Shown one piece after another: positions 1-9,241 of a stretch of DNA of 56,432 nt. How positions within the stretch are numbered: the stretch's first letter is position 1; every line of letters begins with the position of its first letter. The translations under genes were made by a program, and so were the position numbers. The DNA lies in NCBI GenBank assembly GCA_964567295.1, contig CAZMLU010000007.1, positions 1 to 56,432 on the forward strand, given 5' to 3'. The notes beneath the pieces were generated by a model that searched no databases, was not told where the DNA came from, and saw nothing but the letters and a program-made list of their open reading frames with translations. Origin of the DNA: SLJK01 sp964567295 (lineage in GTDB: Bacteria; Bacillota; Dethiobacteria; DTU022; UBA8154).

Positions 1-59
1 GCTATTTTATTTATTCCACATAGAAAATGTTTTTCCTTTCGATGCAAAAAAATTTATTT

Positions 60-842
60 TTAAAAAGGTTTAAACACTGGAGCCTCTGCTGCTCTAAGAT
101 CCAAATAACCTTCCCGCAAATTGGTATCGGATTGTAAGAGTCGGTGATATAAGTGGTTCATTACTTCAAGCTTTCTAGCAAGGTCTTCCTCACTGCCCAA
201 CCTTATTTCTACCTCGTTACAGGCATAAACAATTATCTGATCTGGATCTTCTACATTAATTTCCATCACTGGAAGTGAAGGTGTTTTATGAAGAATCTCT
301 AAAAATTCCTCTATGATTTCACCCCGCCTCCCATTCGAAATACTAGTGCCGACATCCATTTGGCCCCGGGATAGTCCAATTACAAGGGGCAACTCTTTTT
401 CATATTCATTTCTGAGTCCGATTATTACTCCATCATGTGCAAGCTCAAGATAGTAGCCATGATAGGATATCAAGGCAAGGGAACGCTTTTCCTCAACATC
501 AATGACAAGCTTGTCCGGCAAAACTTTTTCTATCTCCACCTCGTTTATCTGTGGGATAGTTAAAGCACGGTTTCTTATTTCGGGAGGGCTGATTTTCCAC
601 ATATTCATACCCTCCCTGACCCCGGTGGCCATAAATAATTCTTCACGAGGAACCAGTTCCAATCCTTTTACAGATATCTCTTTAACAGTAAAAAAGGATG
701 AACGCAAAAACAAAAAAAGGGAAAGGTTGCAAATAACAAAAATAATAACAATTATGAGCCCGTTTTTGATTCTCTTTTTTCTTTTACGTTTTACCAAAGG
801 CTCACTTTGTTCAAGAGGAGTTACGACACGTCGTTTCTCCAA
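60..842 (-). CDS. ftsQ: Cell division protein FtsQ/DivIB
   Basis: This is a 260-residue bitopic membrane protein of the divisome, the partner of FtsL and FtsB/DivIC. The N-terminus is short and very basic (KRKRKKRIK near residues 18-26). One membrane helix follows (about 28-50), then a POTRA domain (about 52-120, starting FTVKEISVKGLELV) and an extracellular beta domain. The length and layout match the FtsQ/DivIB family. The start codon is TTG behind a GGTGG/TAGGT stretch, and an in-frame stop just upstream rules out a longer form. It is the last dcw gene in the window. ftsA and ftsZ would be expected beyond the left edge but cannot be seen. Confidence 0.9.
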   Translation of the reverse strand: MEKRRVVTPLEQSEPLVKRKRKKRIKNGLIIVIIFVICNLSLFLFLRSSFFTVKEISVKGLELVPREELFMATGVREGMNMWKISPPEIRNRALTIPQINEVEIEKVLPDKLVIDVEEKRSLALISYHGYYLELAHDGVIIGLRNEYEKELPLVIGLSRGQMDVGTSISNGRRGEIIEEFLEILHKTPSLPVMEINVEDPDQIIVYACNEVEIRLGSEEDLARKLEVMNHLYHRLLQSDTNLREGYLDLRAAEAPVFKPF

Positions 843-894
843 ACCTACACCACCAGCCCAAAAGGGAAAGTTTTTGATTCAATATTCTTTGATT

Positions 895-2175
895 CTAGCT
901 TAGGTAAAAGATGTTTTCCTCACAACCTCGGGTTATGTTAGCACCAAGCAGTTGCAGATCATTTTCAATTCGTTCATAACCGCGGTCTATATGCTTGACA
1001 CCTGTCACTATAGTAGTACCCTCCGCTGCCAAACCGGCCAACACAAGAGCAGCACCAGCACGTAAATCTGTTATTTCCACCTCTGCACCGTACAATTTTT
1101 CGATCCCTTTAATATAAGCTTTACAGCCTTCTACTCTTATTGAAGCATTCATTTTTTTTAATTCTTATGCATGATTAAGCCTCGCTTCAAAAACACTTTC
1201 CACTAGCACGCTTTCCCCACGCGCCAGAGATAGTAAAACCATCATCTGGGATTGAAGATCCGTTGGAAAGCCGGGATAAGGAAGGGTCCGCAAAGTTTCT
1301 AGCGCTTTGAGGTTTCCGTTAGCAATTTTTACCGTATCATCAGTACTTTCAACAATAACACCCGCTTCCCTCAACTTGGATATCAAAGCCTCCAGGTGTG
1401 CGGGGATAACATCCGTAAAAACCACATCTCCGCCGGTTATTGCGGCGGCTATCATATAAGTCCCTGCAACTATTCTATCCGGAATAATACGGTATGTACA
1501 GCTCTCCAATCTATCGACGCCTTCAATTTTAACTGTTTCTGTGCCAGCACCCCTTATTACAGCACCCATGGCATTTAAGAAATTCTGAAGATCCACTATT
1601 TCCGGTTCTTTCGCTGCATTATAAATAGTTGTTTTTCCTTGTGCTAATGTGGCAGCCATCATTAAATTTTCTGTAGCCCCTACGCTAGGATAATCCAAGT
1701 AAATATCGGCACCTTTAAGCTGCGCTGCAGATGCAGAAATAAAACCCTTCTCTTCCCAGATTTTAGCCCCCATAGCCTCAAGCCCTTTAAGATGCAGATC
1801 TATGGGCCGAAGTCCTATAGAACACCCACCAGGATGAGAAACCTTTACTTTTCCTGACCTGGCCAGAAGTGGGCCCATCAAAAAAATCGATGAGCGCATT
1901 TCTCCCATCAACTGGTCAGGAATTGAATAATTCTCCAGGTTCCCCGAATCAATCCGGAGATTGCCGTTCTTATAATGCACAGTAGCTCCTATAAATTGAA
2001 GGATTTTTTTCATTATATGCATATCAATCAAATTAGGAATATTTTCCAGCAACACCTCTTTTCCACATCCATTTAGCAAAGAAGCAGCCATAATAGGCAG
2101 CATGGAATTCTTGGCTCCTTTAATCTTTAGGTTCCCTTTTAACTTGTTTCCGCCTGTAATGATCAACCTTTCCAT
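895..2175 (-). pseudogene. murA: murA interrupted by an in-frame TAA (UDP-GlcNAc enolpyruvyl transferase)
   Basis: The reading frame encodes MurA, which catalyses the first committed step of peptidoglycan synthesis (PEP transfer to UDP-GlcNAc). It is broken by a TAA at 1165-1167. The first 336 codons carry the KGAKNSM motif (Lys22-Asn23) and the catalytic loop HPGGCSIG. The frame is unchanged after the stop: ELKKMNAS then the ADP-loop-distal part DLRAGAALVLAGL with the PEP-binding arginine, to the stop at 895. Without the stop the protein would be about 426 residues, the normal length. So this is a nonsense change, not a frameshift. An internal ATG at 1152 could start an 85-residue piece, but no good ribosome site is seen. 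The start at 2175 follows AGGAGAGAGG and lies 1 nt after murB. A second murA elsewhere, readthrough, or a sequence error could each explain it. Confidence 0.85.
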
Positions 2176-2176
2176 T

Positions 2177-3121
2177 TTAACCTCTCTCCTGATTAACACA
2201 ATTTTCTCCAATAATTTGCACTTCCGGCTCCAGTTCTACTCCCAGTATGTTTCTAACACTTTTCCTAACCATCTCCATTAGTTTCAAAACATCTTCAGCG
2301 GTAGCTTCACCTTTGTTTACAATAAAATTTCCGTGCTGAAACGAAACCTGTGCACCTCCCACCGAAGTCCCTTTTAGCCCGGCTTTCTCAATAAGAAATC
2401 CTGCAGATTTTGAAGGAGGATTTCGAAAAAAACTACCTGCACTCGGAAGATTGGGATGCTTTTTTTGCCGTTCCCTGAGTATTTCCTCGGCATAGCTAAG
2501 CATCTCTTTTTTGTCTCCAAAGATCAAATCTAATACCGCCTCCAGAATAACATTTTTTTCTTCCTGCAGACTACTCCAGCGATAACCAAATTTTATTTCT
2601 TCACCAGATCTTTCTAAAAGGTTACCGGCACGGTCAATAAGAACTACTTTTCGCACCAATTTACCTACAGTATTATTATAAGCTCCCGCGTTCATAAAAA
2701 GAGCTCCACCCAGACTGCCAGGAATCCCCGAAGCAAACTCTAACCCTTTCAAGCCAAGTCTAATAGTTTCTCTCGCCAGATAACTCAACTTCACCGCTGC
2801 TCCTGCCTTCACACTATTCTCTTCAAAATAGCTATATTGGCTCATATCTTCCAGGCTTAACACAATTCCCCTGATCCCTCCATCTTTAACCAGTAAATTC
2901 GTTCCATGGCCAATGACGAAGAAAGGCACATTGTGTCTGGCTGCTAGATCCAACACATTGCGCAACTCTTCAATATTTTGTGGAAACACCATCACCTCTG
3001 CAGGTCCGCCAATCCGCAAAGAGGTGTATTTATACATTGGTTCCTCCTCAAAAGGAGTTTTACTTAAAGTTTCGGATAATTCCTTTTTCCACTTCAAAGC
3101 ATCCACCTCGGAAGACATCAT
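2177..3121 (-). CDS. murB: UDP-N-acetylenolpyruvoylglucosamine reductase MurB
   Basis: MurB is the FAD-dependent reductase that turns the MurA product into UDP-MurNAc. Visible signatures are RIGGPAEVMVFP, the FAD-binding GHGTNLLVKDGG, GIPGSLGGALFMNAGAY, the GYRWSS region, the catalytic serine motif AGSFFRNP, and the C-terminal glutamate in ELEPEVQIIG. The total of 314 residues is normal for the family. The start is uncertain: the ATG at 3121 has no clear ribosome site, while a TTG at 3097 sits 5 nt after GAGGTG and may be the real one. It is followed at once by murA. On its upstream side murC, usual between murG and murB in Firmicutes, is missing. Confidence 0.93.
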   Translation of the reverse strand: MMSSEVDALKWKKELSETLSKTPFEEEPMYKYTSLRIGGPAEVMVFPQNIEELRNVLDLAARHNVPFFVIGHGTNLLVKDGGIRGIVLSLEDMSQYSYFEENSVKAGAAVKLSYLARETIRLGLKGLEFASGIPGSLGGALFMNAGAYNNTVGKLVRKVVLIDRAGNLLERSGEEIKFGYRWSSLQEEKNVILEAVLDLIFGDKKEMLSYAEEILRERQKKHPNLPSAGSFFRNPPSKSAGFLIEKAGLKGTSVGGAQVSFQHGNFIVNKGEATAEDVLKLMEMVRKSVRNILGVELEPEVQIIGENCVNQERG

Positions 3122-3207
3122 TTAAACTTAATCACTTCAAAAAAACTATATTAGGCGTCTTCACTCCATATTAGTTCATCATAATAAGCTCTTATCCATC
3201 TCATTAA

Positions 3208-4308
3208 CTAATAAAAAAGATGAGTATAAATATTTTTTACAGCATCAGTACAACCTAAACTTCTACTTTTTTGAGCCATTTCCTCCAACAAATAAGAGTT
3301 GTACAAAACCCTGTAAACCTCTTTCTGCAACGCCTGTCCACTGAGTTCTTTTTCTTCTAACAACGACGCCGCCCCGTGAGTAGAAAGTTCTCGAGCATTG
3401 AGTAGCTGATGGTTGTGAACTACATTCGGAGAAGGAACAACTATGGCAGGCCTTCCCAGAGCCGTAAGTTCAGCCAAAGTCGTAGCGCCAGCCCTAGTTA
3501 TAATTAAATCTGCTGCAGAAATAGCCAAAGGCATCTCCTGTTGGTACGCTTTAACCTGCAAACGGCCACCATAATATTCGATAATATTTCCGTTTTTTAG
3601 CCTGGATATGACCTGTTCATAATACTTTTCACCTGTTATATATAACACTTGAAGGTTTTTATTCCCTACAGAAAGAAATAAAAAATCAAGCACGCTCTTG
3701 TTTAACTTCTCCGCTCCTCCACTGCCTCCAACCGCCAATACCAATGGCAGTTCTGTGTCTAATTTCAAAAGAATACGAGCGGACTCCTTATCTACTTCAA
3801 CTACTTCAGAAGCTCTAGGATTTCCAGTTAGGTAAAGGTTTGAACGTCTGCGAAAGTAATTTTTTGATTCATCAAAAGAAAGGCAAACCCGGTAAACCCA
3901 TGGGGCAAACATACGATTAGCCAAACCAGGTAGAACATTTTGTTCATGAAGAATGATACGTTTGCGATACATTAGCCCTGCCATCACTACAGGTCCCGCG
4001 GCAAAACCTCCAGTACCAATAATTACATCCGGCTTGAATCTTTTCAATATACGCACAGCATTGATAACTGCTATCACCATTAAGAAAATAGACTTTCCAA
4101 GTGCCTTGGTAAAACGCCTTGGAAAACCTTTTACCTTCAACGTTTGAAGCGCAAAACCTGCTTGTGGAATTATCTTTTCCTCCATACCCCCTTTGGCACC
4201 TACAAAAAGCACCTCGGCAGTTGGATTTTCTTTCCTGATATACCTTGCCATGGCAAGGGCAGGATAGATATGTCCACCTGTCGCTCCACCGGTTAAAAGC
4301 ACGCGCAA
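3208..4308 (-). CDS. murG: Lipid II synthase MurG (GlcNAc transferase)
   Basis: MurG adds GlcNAc to lipid I at the inner face of the membrane, making lipid II. This 366-residue GT-B glycosyltransferase has the N-terminal donor loop GGATGGHIYPALAMA, the second glycine-rich loop GGSGGAEKLN in place of the usual GGSQG(A/G), and the C-terminal TRAGATTLAEL motif contacting UDP-GlcNAc. The start codon is TTG, 8 nt after AGGGGG. ftsW lies 16 nt upstream, in line with the usual dcw order. Downstream, about 86 nt hold no murC remnant that I can recognise. Confidence 0.95.
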   Translation of the reverse strand: MRVLLTGGATGGHIYPALAMARYIRKENPTAEVLFVGAKGGMEEKIIPQAGFALQTLKVKGFPRRFTKALGKSIFLMVIAVINAVRILKRFKPDVIIGTGGFAAGPVVMAGLMYRKRIILHEQNVLPGLANRMFAPWVYRVCLSFDESKNYFRRRSNLYLTGNPRASEVVEVDKESARILLKLDTELPLVLAVGGSGGAEKLNKSVLDFLFLSVGNKNLQVLYITGEKYYEQVISRLKNGNIIEYYGGRLQVKAYQQEMPLAISAADLIITRAGATTLAELTALGRPAIVVPSPNVVHNHQLLNARELSTHGAASLLEEKELSGQALQKEVYRVLYNSYLLEEMAQKSRSLGCTDAVKNIYTHLFY

Positions 4309-4324
4309 AATGTTAACCCCCTGC

Positions 4325-5440
4325 CTAACGGCTGTATCTAGAAATATTCATCAATATACCCATCGCACACATGCTAAAAAAAAGTGAACTTCCGCCAGCA
4401 CTTATAAAGGGAAGGTTAATTCCAGTTACAGGTATAGAACCTGTTACAACCCCAATATTAATAATGACCTGTATGGTTACGATGGAAATCAGTCCGGTCG
4501 CCAATAGACTTCCATAAGCATCTGGTGCAGTTAAAGAAACCCTGAACCCTCTCCAGATCAAGACAAAAAAGAGAATCATCACTGTAGCAGCACCTACGAA
4601 ACCCAATTCTTCGCCGATAATGGCAAATATAAAATCATTGTGTGGCTCGGGGAGATAATAAAGCTTTTGCCTACTATGCCCCAGGCCTACACCAAGCATC
4701 CCTCCTGGTCCAAGAGCATAAAGAGATTGAATAATATGATAGCCTGAAAGAAGAGGATCAGACCAGGGATCAAAAAAGGAAAAGATGCGGCGCACACGGT
4801 ACTGCTCACTAAACATAAGGTACAATGCTATGGGAGATACTAACAAGGCCAATGGGAAAACTTGTTTTATTGGAGCACCGGCTGCAAAAATAATTATGAA
4901 AGTTACAGCAGCAAGAGCCAGCGCAGTACCCAAATCCGGTTGCTTAATAATAAAGAAAAAGGAAAGGCCCATAAGGCCCAAAGGCAGAACACTGCTCTCC
5001 CAAAAATTGTCCAGGTTGATTTTTTTCTTACTTAAAAAAGCTGCAGAAAAAATCACCAGAACCAATTTGCTAAACTCCGAAGGCTGCAAGGTCATTCCGC
5101 CAAGGCTGATCCAACGCCTCGCCTCGTTCACTTCTACCCCTAAGCCAGGAACAAATACTGCAATAAGCAGAGCAAAATTGAAGAGTAAAAGCAGGGGAAT
5201 AATTCGGCGCCACTTCCAGTAGTTAATGTAGGTAGTACAAATCATGCCCAAAAGCCCTAACACTAGCCAAAAAGCTTGCCTTCGCAAGAAAAAAAAGGCA
5301 TCTCCCCTTAATTCTAAAGACATTATGTAGCTAGCACTGAGAATCATAACCAAACCGAACCCGGTTAAAATAAGAACCGTAAATAAAATTGCAAAATCAG
5401 GTGGGTTGCGCAGGTTTTGTTCTCTATTGGCACTATACAT
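4325..5440 (-). CDS. ftsW: SEDS glycosyltransferase FtsW
   Basis: This is a 371-residue polytopic membrane protein of the SEDS family (FtsW/RodA/SpoVE), which polymerises lipid II into septal glycan with a class B PBP. About ten hydrophobic helices are visible. Family signatures include SLGGMTLQPSEFSKL, the extracellular PEPHNDFIFAIIGEELG motif and GINLPFISAGGSSL near the C-terminus. The start ATG follows GGGAGGGG and overlaps the end of murD by 8 nt. Position next to murD and murG favours FtsW or SpoVE over RodA. The cognate transpeptidase is probably the PBP at 11275. Confidence 0.93.
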   Translation of the reverse strand: MYSANREQNLRNPPDFAILFTVLILTGFGLVMILSASYIMSLELRGDAFFFLRRQAFWLVLGLLGMICTTYINYWKWRRIIPLLLLFNFALLIAVFVPGLGVEVNEARRWISLGGMTLQPSEFSKLVLVIFSAAFLSKKKINLDNFWESSVLPLGLMGLSFFFIIKQPDLGTALALAAVTFIIIFAAGAPIKQVFPLALLVSPIALYLMFSEQYRVRRIFSFFDPWSDPLLSGYHIIQSLYALGPGGMLGVGLGHSRQKLYYLPEPHNDFIFAIIGEELGFVGAATVMILFFVLIWRGFRVSLTAPDAYGSLLATGLISIVTIQVIINIGVVTGSIPVTGINLPFISAGGSSLFFSMCAMGILMNISRYSR

Positions 5441-6830
5441 AATTTGCCCCTCCCTGTAAAGCTAAAACAGCGGCCTTGAAAAGATCACCTCGTTCTTCAT
5501 AATCTTTAAACATATCCCAACTGGCACAGGCAGGAGAAAGCAGAACAATATCACCCCACTCTGCCGCATCAAAAGCTTTAGCAACTGCTTCTTGCATGGT
5601 ACTAACAGTTACTATATCGAAAAACCCTTTTTCTCTTGCAACTTTTTTAATGACAGCTGCTGTTTCACCCATCAGTATCAACTTTTTAACTTCTTGTTTC
5701 TTTAATAAGTCGGCTAGAATATCGAAACTTCCCCCCTTGTTTAACCCTCCGGCCACAAGTATTTTAGGGCCTTTTAAAGCACTTATAGCATTTATTGTTG
5801 CGTTCGGGTTAGTCCCTTTGGAGTCATTAAAAAAAGTCACCCCATCAATTATTCCTACTTGTTCAAGACGATGCGGAGCTCCAGGAAATGATTTCAAACC
5901 CTGGGCGATCTTATCTACATCCAATCCAGCAAGCCAAGCAATTGCCGTGGCAGCAAGAGCATTTTCTAAATTATGTTTTCCTGGAATCCGCACTTCTTTA
6001 GTGGAGCAAACCTTTATAGATTCTATAGCAGTGACAATAACAATATTTCCCTTATCTAGACAAACGCCTCTTTCCAAATCTTCTTCCAAGCTGAAAAAAA
6101 ATACTCCGCCTTTAGAATAAGAGGCAAAATTTCTAATTTTTTGATCATCATAATTTAGCACTGCCCAGTCTTTCTCGGTTTGGTTTTTCAAAATATTTCT
6201 CTTAGCTATCAAATAGTTCTCTTCCGTAAGGTGATGGTCGAGATGGTCGGGCGATATATTCAACACAGCTCCAATAGCAACCTGAAACTTGTTGATGTTT
6301 TCCAATTGAAAACTACTCAGCTCTGCTACTATAAAGCCTGGAGCTGAAGTCAGTCCAACTGCTTCACATAAGGGGAAACCAATATTTCCTGCTACTTGTA
6401 CTGAGGGATACTCCTGTCTAAAAATCTCGCCCGTTAGTGATGCGGTCGTTGTTTTACCATTTGTCCCAGTAATACCTATAATGGGTACTGGACTAAAATG
6501 AAATGCAAGCTCTACCTCGGAATAATATGGGATACCAAGCAGTTGTGCTTTTTGTAGCAAAGGAATTCTAGGCGATATACCAGGGCTTTTTATAATAAGA
6601 TCTACATTTTCAAGCAACTCTGTTGGGTGTCCTCCGCCGACTACCTGGACGCGAGGCGACAATAGCTCATTCATTTCCTGCAATAGTTGGCAGGTTTCCT
6701 TTATATCGTTTGCGATTACCTTTTCTGCTCCAGCTTTAAGCAAAAGACGCACTGCAGCACGACCGCTACGTGCCAACCCCAGGACTAAAACTTTCTGCCC
6801 TCTAATCATTTCGAGCATTACATCATACAT
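5433..6830 (-). CDS. murD: UDP-MurNAc-L-Ala:D-Glu ligase MurD
   Basis: MurD is the ATP-dependent cytoplasmic ligase that adds D-glutamate to UDP-MurNAc-L-alanine. Motifs are visible in order: the Rossmann-like N-terminus (VLGLARSGRAA), the P-loop GITGTNGKTTTAS, the metal-binding NISPDHLDHH, HNLENALAA, and the C-terminal DSKGTNPNAT and LLSPACASWDMF. The length of 465 residues is normal. Its substrate is the MurC product, yet no murC is in this cluster, so that enzyme must be encoded elsewhere. The gene is tightly coupled with mraY upstream and ftsW downstream. Confidence 0.95.
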   Translation of the reverse strand: MYDVMLEMIRGQKVLVLGLARSGRAAVRLLLKAGAEKVIANDIKETCQLLQEMNELLSPRVQVVGGGHPTELLENVDLIIKSPGISPRIPLLQKAQLLGIPYYSEVELAFHFSPVPIIGITGTNGKTTTASLTGEIFRQEYPSVQVAGNIGFPLCEAVGLTSAPGFIVAELSSFQLENINKFQVAIGAVLNISPDHLDHHLTEENYLIAKRNILKNQTEKDWAVLNYDDQKIRNFASYSKGGVFFFSLEEDLERGVCLDKGNIVIVTAIESIKVCSTKEVRIPGKHNLENALAATAIAWLAGLDVDKIAQGLKSFPGAPHRLEQVGIIDGVTFFNDSKGTNPNATINAISALKGPKILVAGGLNKGGSFDILADLLKKQEVKKLILMGETAAVIKKVAREKGFFDIVTVSTMQEAVAKAFDAAEWGDIVLLSPACASWDMFKDYEERGDLFKAAVLALQGGANYV

Positions 6831-6848
6831 TCCATTTCACAATATATT

Positions 6849-7814
6849 TTACTGCATCAGTGGAGTGTGATCTATCAGGCCAAGCAAAGCAAAGCAAAAC
6901 CCAAGCGCCCAAAAGCCAATAACGACGTGCCATTCAGGCCATCCTTTAAATTCATAATGGTGGTGTAATGGGCTCATCAAAAATATTCTCCGTTCGGTGA
7001 ATCGGAAAAACAGAACCTGGACAATTACAGAAACAGTCTCCAGCACAAACACTCCACCGATAATAACCAAGTATAATTCGGCCTTAGTAAGAATAGCAAC
7101 TGCAGCAAGCGCTGTCCCCAGAGCAAGAGAACCTACATCCCCCATGAAAATGCGGGCCGGATGCAGGTTGAAAACCAGAAAACCCAGGCAGGCTCCGATC
7201 AACGCGCCACAAAAATAAACAACATCGGTCATCCCCTGCCAATAAGCTATCAAAAGAAAAGCAAGAAGGCCCAGGATAGCAGTCCCAGCAGCCAATCCAT
7301 CTATCCCATCTGTAAGGTTTACAGCATTAGAAGTACCGATAAGCATTACTAAAATAAGAAAGAAGTAAGAATAACCAAAATCAACCTTTAAAGAAGAGAA
7401 AGGGATATCAACTACTGTCGAATGTCCATAAACAAGTAAAAAATAATAAAAAAACACTGCAAAAACAAACTGGCCCAACAATTTTTGCCTAGCTTTAAGA
7501 CCCAATGACTGCCTACGAATAACTTTTTGAAAATCATCGAGAAAGCCTAGAAAAGCACTGGCCAAAGTCAACAAGACAATCATGATTAGAAAAGGAGTTT
7601 TGGGAGCAAACAGCAGGAGAGCTACCATAAAAGAAAACAAGCACACGATACCACCCATGGTAGGAGTGCCAGCTTTCTTTAAGTGCTGATGAGGGCCATC
7701 AAGCCTTATCTGTTGGCCAAAATGCAAGTGACGAGAAAGAAAGATATAAATTGGACAGATAGCGAGGCTTATCAATAAAGAAAACATTGCAACGTAGTAT
7801 ACAGGCAGTTGCAA
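6849..7814 (-). CDS. mraY: Phospho-MurNAc-pentapeptide transferase MraY
   Basis: MraY moves phospho-MurNAc-pentapeptide from UDP onto undecaprenyl phosphate, making lipid I in the membrane. The 321-residue protein has about ten membrane helices and the family motifs: AGTPTMGG, the aspartate-rich NLTDGIDGLAAG, FMGDVGSLALG, and the histidine motif PLHHHYEFKGW near the C-terminus. The start codon is TTG, 7 nt after GAGGGGG. It lies between murF and murD, the standard order. Confidence 0.95.
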   Translation of the reverse strand: MQLPVYYVAMFSLLISLAICPIYIFLSRHLHFGQQIRLDGPHQHLKKAGTPTMGGIVCLFSFMVALLLFAPKTPFLIMIVLLTLASAFLGFLDDFQKVIRRQSLGLKARQKLLGQFVFAVFFYYFLLVYGHSTVVDIPFSSLKVDFGYSYFFLILVMLIGTSNAVNLTDGIDGLAAGTAILGLLAFLLIAYWQGMTDVVYFCGALIGACLGFLVFNLHPARIFMGDVGSLALGTALAAVAILTKAELYLVIIGGVFVLETVSVIVQVLFFRFTERRIFLMSPLHHHYEFKGWPEWHVVIGFWALGFCFALLGLIDHTPLMQ

Positions 7815-7837
7815 GGAAATACCCCCTCTTCAGCTAT

Positions 7838-9241
7838 TTAATTATACTTTGCAATTAGTTCTTCAACCAATCCTTCCATCTCCATCCCGCGCGATCCTTT
7901 GATAAGTATATAAGCTCCAATCAAGGGAATTGATTCAAGAACAGCTAATGCTCTTTCACAGCTCTCTACTTGAAACACACGATGTTCAGGAAAACCTTTT
8001 TCCAAAGCTCCCTTGGCAATCATAAACGCCTTCTCACCAACAGTGATCAAATAATCAATATCTAGCCTGGCTATAAATCGCCCCACCTCTAAATGCCCCT
8101 CTTCTGTGATCATTCCCAATTCAAACATTTCACCTAAAACAGCAATCTTGAAAGTCTTATCATTCAACTCTTGCAAAACTTCTAACGCACATTTCATGGA
8201 AGTGGGATTAGCATTATAGGCATCATTTATAAGGTTGCAATTATTTTTAAGCTTTACTCTTTCCATTCTCATCTTCGAAATAATTGTTTTTGCTAACCCC
8301 TGTTCTATCTTACTTAACTCCAAATGCATAACAAACCCCACTGCTATAGCGGCCAGAGCATTGTAAACATTATATTTTCCAGGCAGGGGGATCCAAAACT
8401 CTTTTATATTCTTATCAGGTAATAAGGCATTAAAGGAATAGCCGTCCCTTTCCAGGTGACAATCAAGAGCTTGCAGATCTTGTGCTTCCTGGAAACCATA
8501 GTAACATACCTTTCCAGGAAAATCATCTCCCAAGACTCGCAAAAATGGATCATCTCCATTTAAAATTGCTTCTCCTTCAGGGCCCATTATTTCAAGTAAT
8601 TCTCCCTTGGCACGAGCGATATTTTCTTTGCTTCCCAGCATCTCCAAATGTGCCTCACCAATGTTAGTAATCACTCCCACGGTAGGACGACAAAGGGAGG
8701 TGAGTCGGGCTATTTCACCCACCCCACTCATCCCCAATTCTACTACAGCCATTTGATGTGATTTATTCAATTTAAGAAGGGTAAGTGGCAGACCGAGCTG
8801 GTTATTATAATTCCCTTCTGTTTTTAATATACAAAAACTGGTTGAAAGTACTGCAGTTATTAAATCTTTCGTAGTAGTTTTACCATTACTGCCCGTTACG
8901 GCTACTACTGGTATTGAAAAGCGGTTACGATGGTATAAAGCAAGCTTATGGAGAGATTCCAATACGTCATTTACAACGAAAACAACTTTGCCTTCTGGGA
9001 AACTTTCATCCTTAAGCTTAGAGAGCCATTCCTTGGATAGAAAGGAACCGGACGCCCCTCTTTCCAAAGCATCAATTATATAATTATGACCGTCTGTTTT
9101 TTCCCCTTTCAAAGGGAAAAATAGGGCTCCGTTACAAGATTCTCGAGAATCTATGATAGCAGTTTCAAACCCCACCTCTATTTTATCTGTCAAAAGCACT
9201 CCTTCGGTAATATTTAGTATTTGTTCTACTGAAAAAAACAT
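7838..9241 (-). CDS. murF: UDP-MurNAc-tripeptide:D-Ala-D-Ala ligase MurF
   Basis: MurF adds the D-Ala-D-Ala dipeptide, completing the cytoplasmic pentapeptide precursor. The 467-residue Mur ligase has the P-loop VTGSNGKTTTKDLI, the GEAHLEMLGS metal region, the KYNVYNALAAIAV segment and the MurF-type INDAYNANPTSM motif in the C-terminal domain. The start ATG shares one base with the murE stop (TAATG), which suggests translational coupling. Confidence 0.95.
   Translation of the reverse strand: MFFSVEQILNITEGVLLTDKIEVGFETAIIDSRESCNGALFFPLKGEKTDGHNYIIDALERGASGSFLSKEWLSKLKDESFPEGKVVFVVNDVLESLHKLALYHRNRFSIPVVAVTGSNGKTTTKDLITAVLSTSFCILKTEGNYNNQLGLPLTLLKLNKSHQMAVVELGMSGVGEIARLTSLCRPTVGVITNIGEAHLEMLGSKENIARAKGELLEIMGPEGEAILNGDDPFLRVLGDDFPGKVCYYGFQEAQDLQALDCHLERDGYSFNALLPDKNIKEFWIPLPGKYNVYNALAAIAVGFVMHLELSKIEQGLAKTIISKMRMERVKLKNNCNLINDAYNANPTSMKCALEVLQELNDKTFKIAVLGEMFELGMITEEGHLEVGRFIARLDIDYLITVGEKAFMIAKGALEKGFPEHRVFQVESCERALAVLESIPLIGAYILIKGSRGMEMEGLVEELIAKYN

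Noticed and set aside
1150..1170. murA break as a programmed frameshift or recoded stop
   Set aside because: Both halves are in the same frame, so no frameshift is needed. The stop is TAA, not UGA (Sec) or UAG (Pyl), and no other gene in the window needs TAA to be read as sense.
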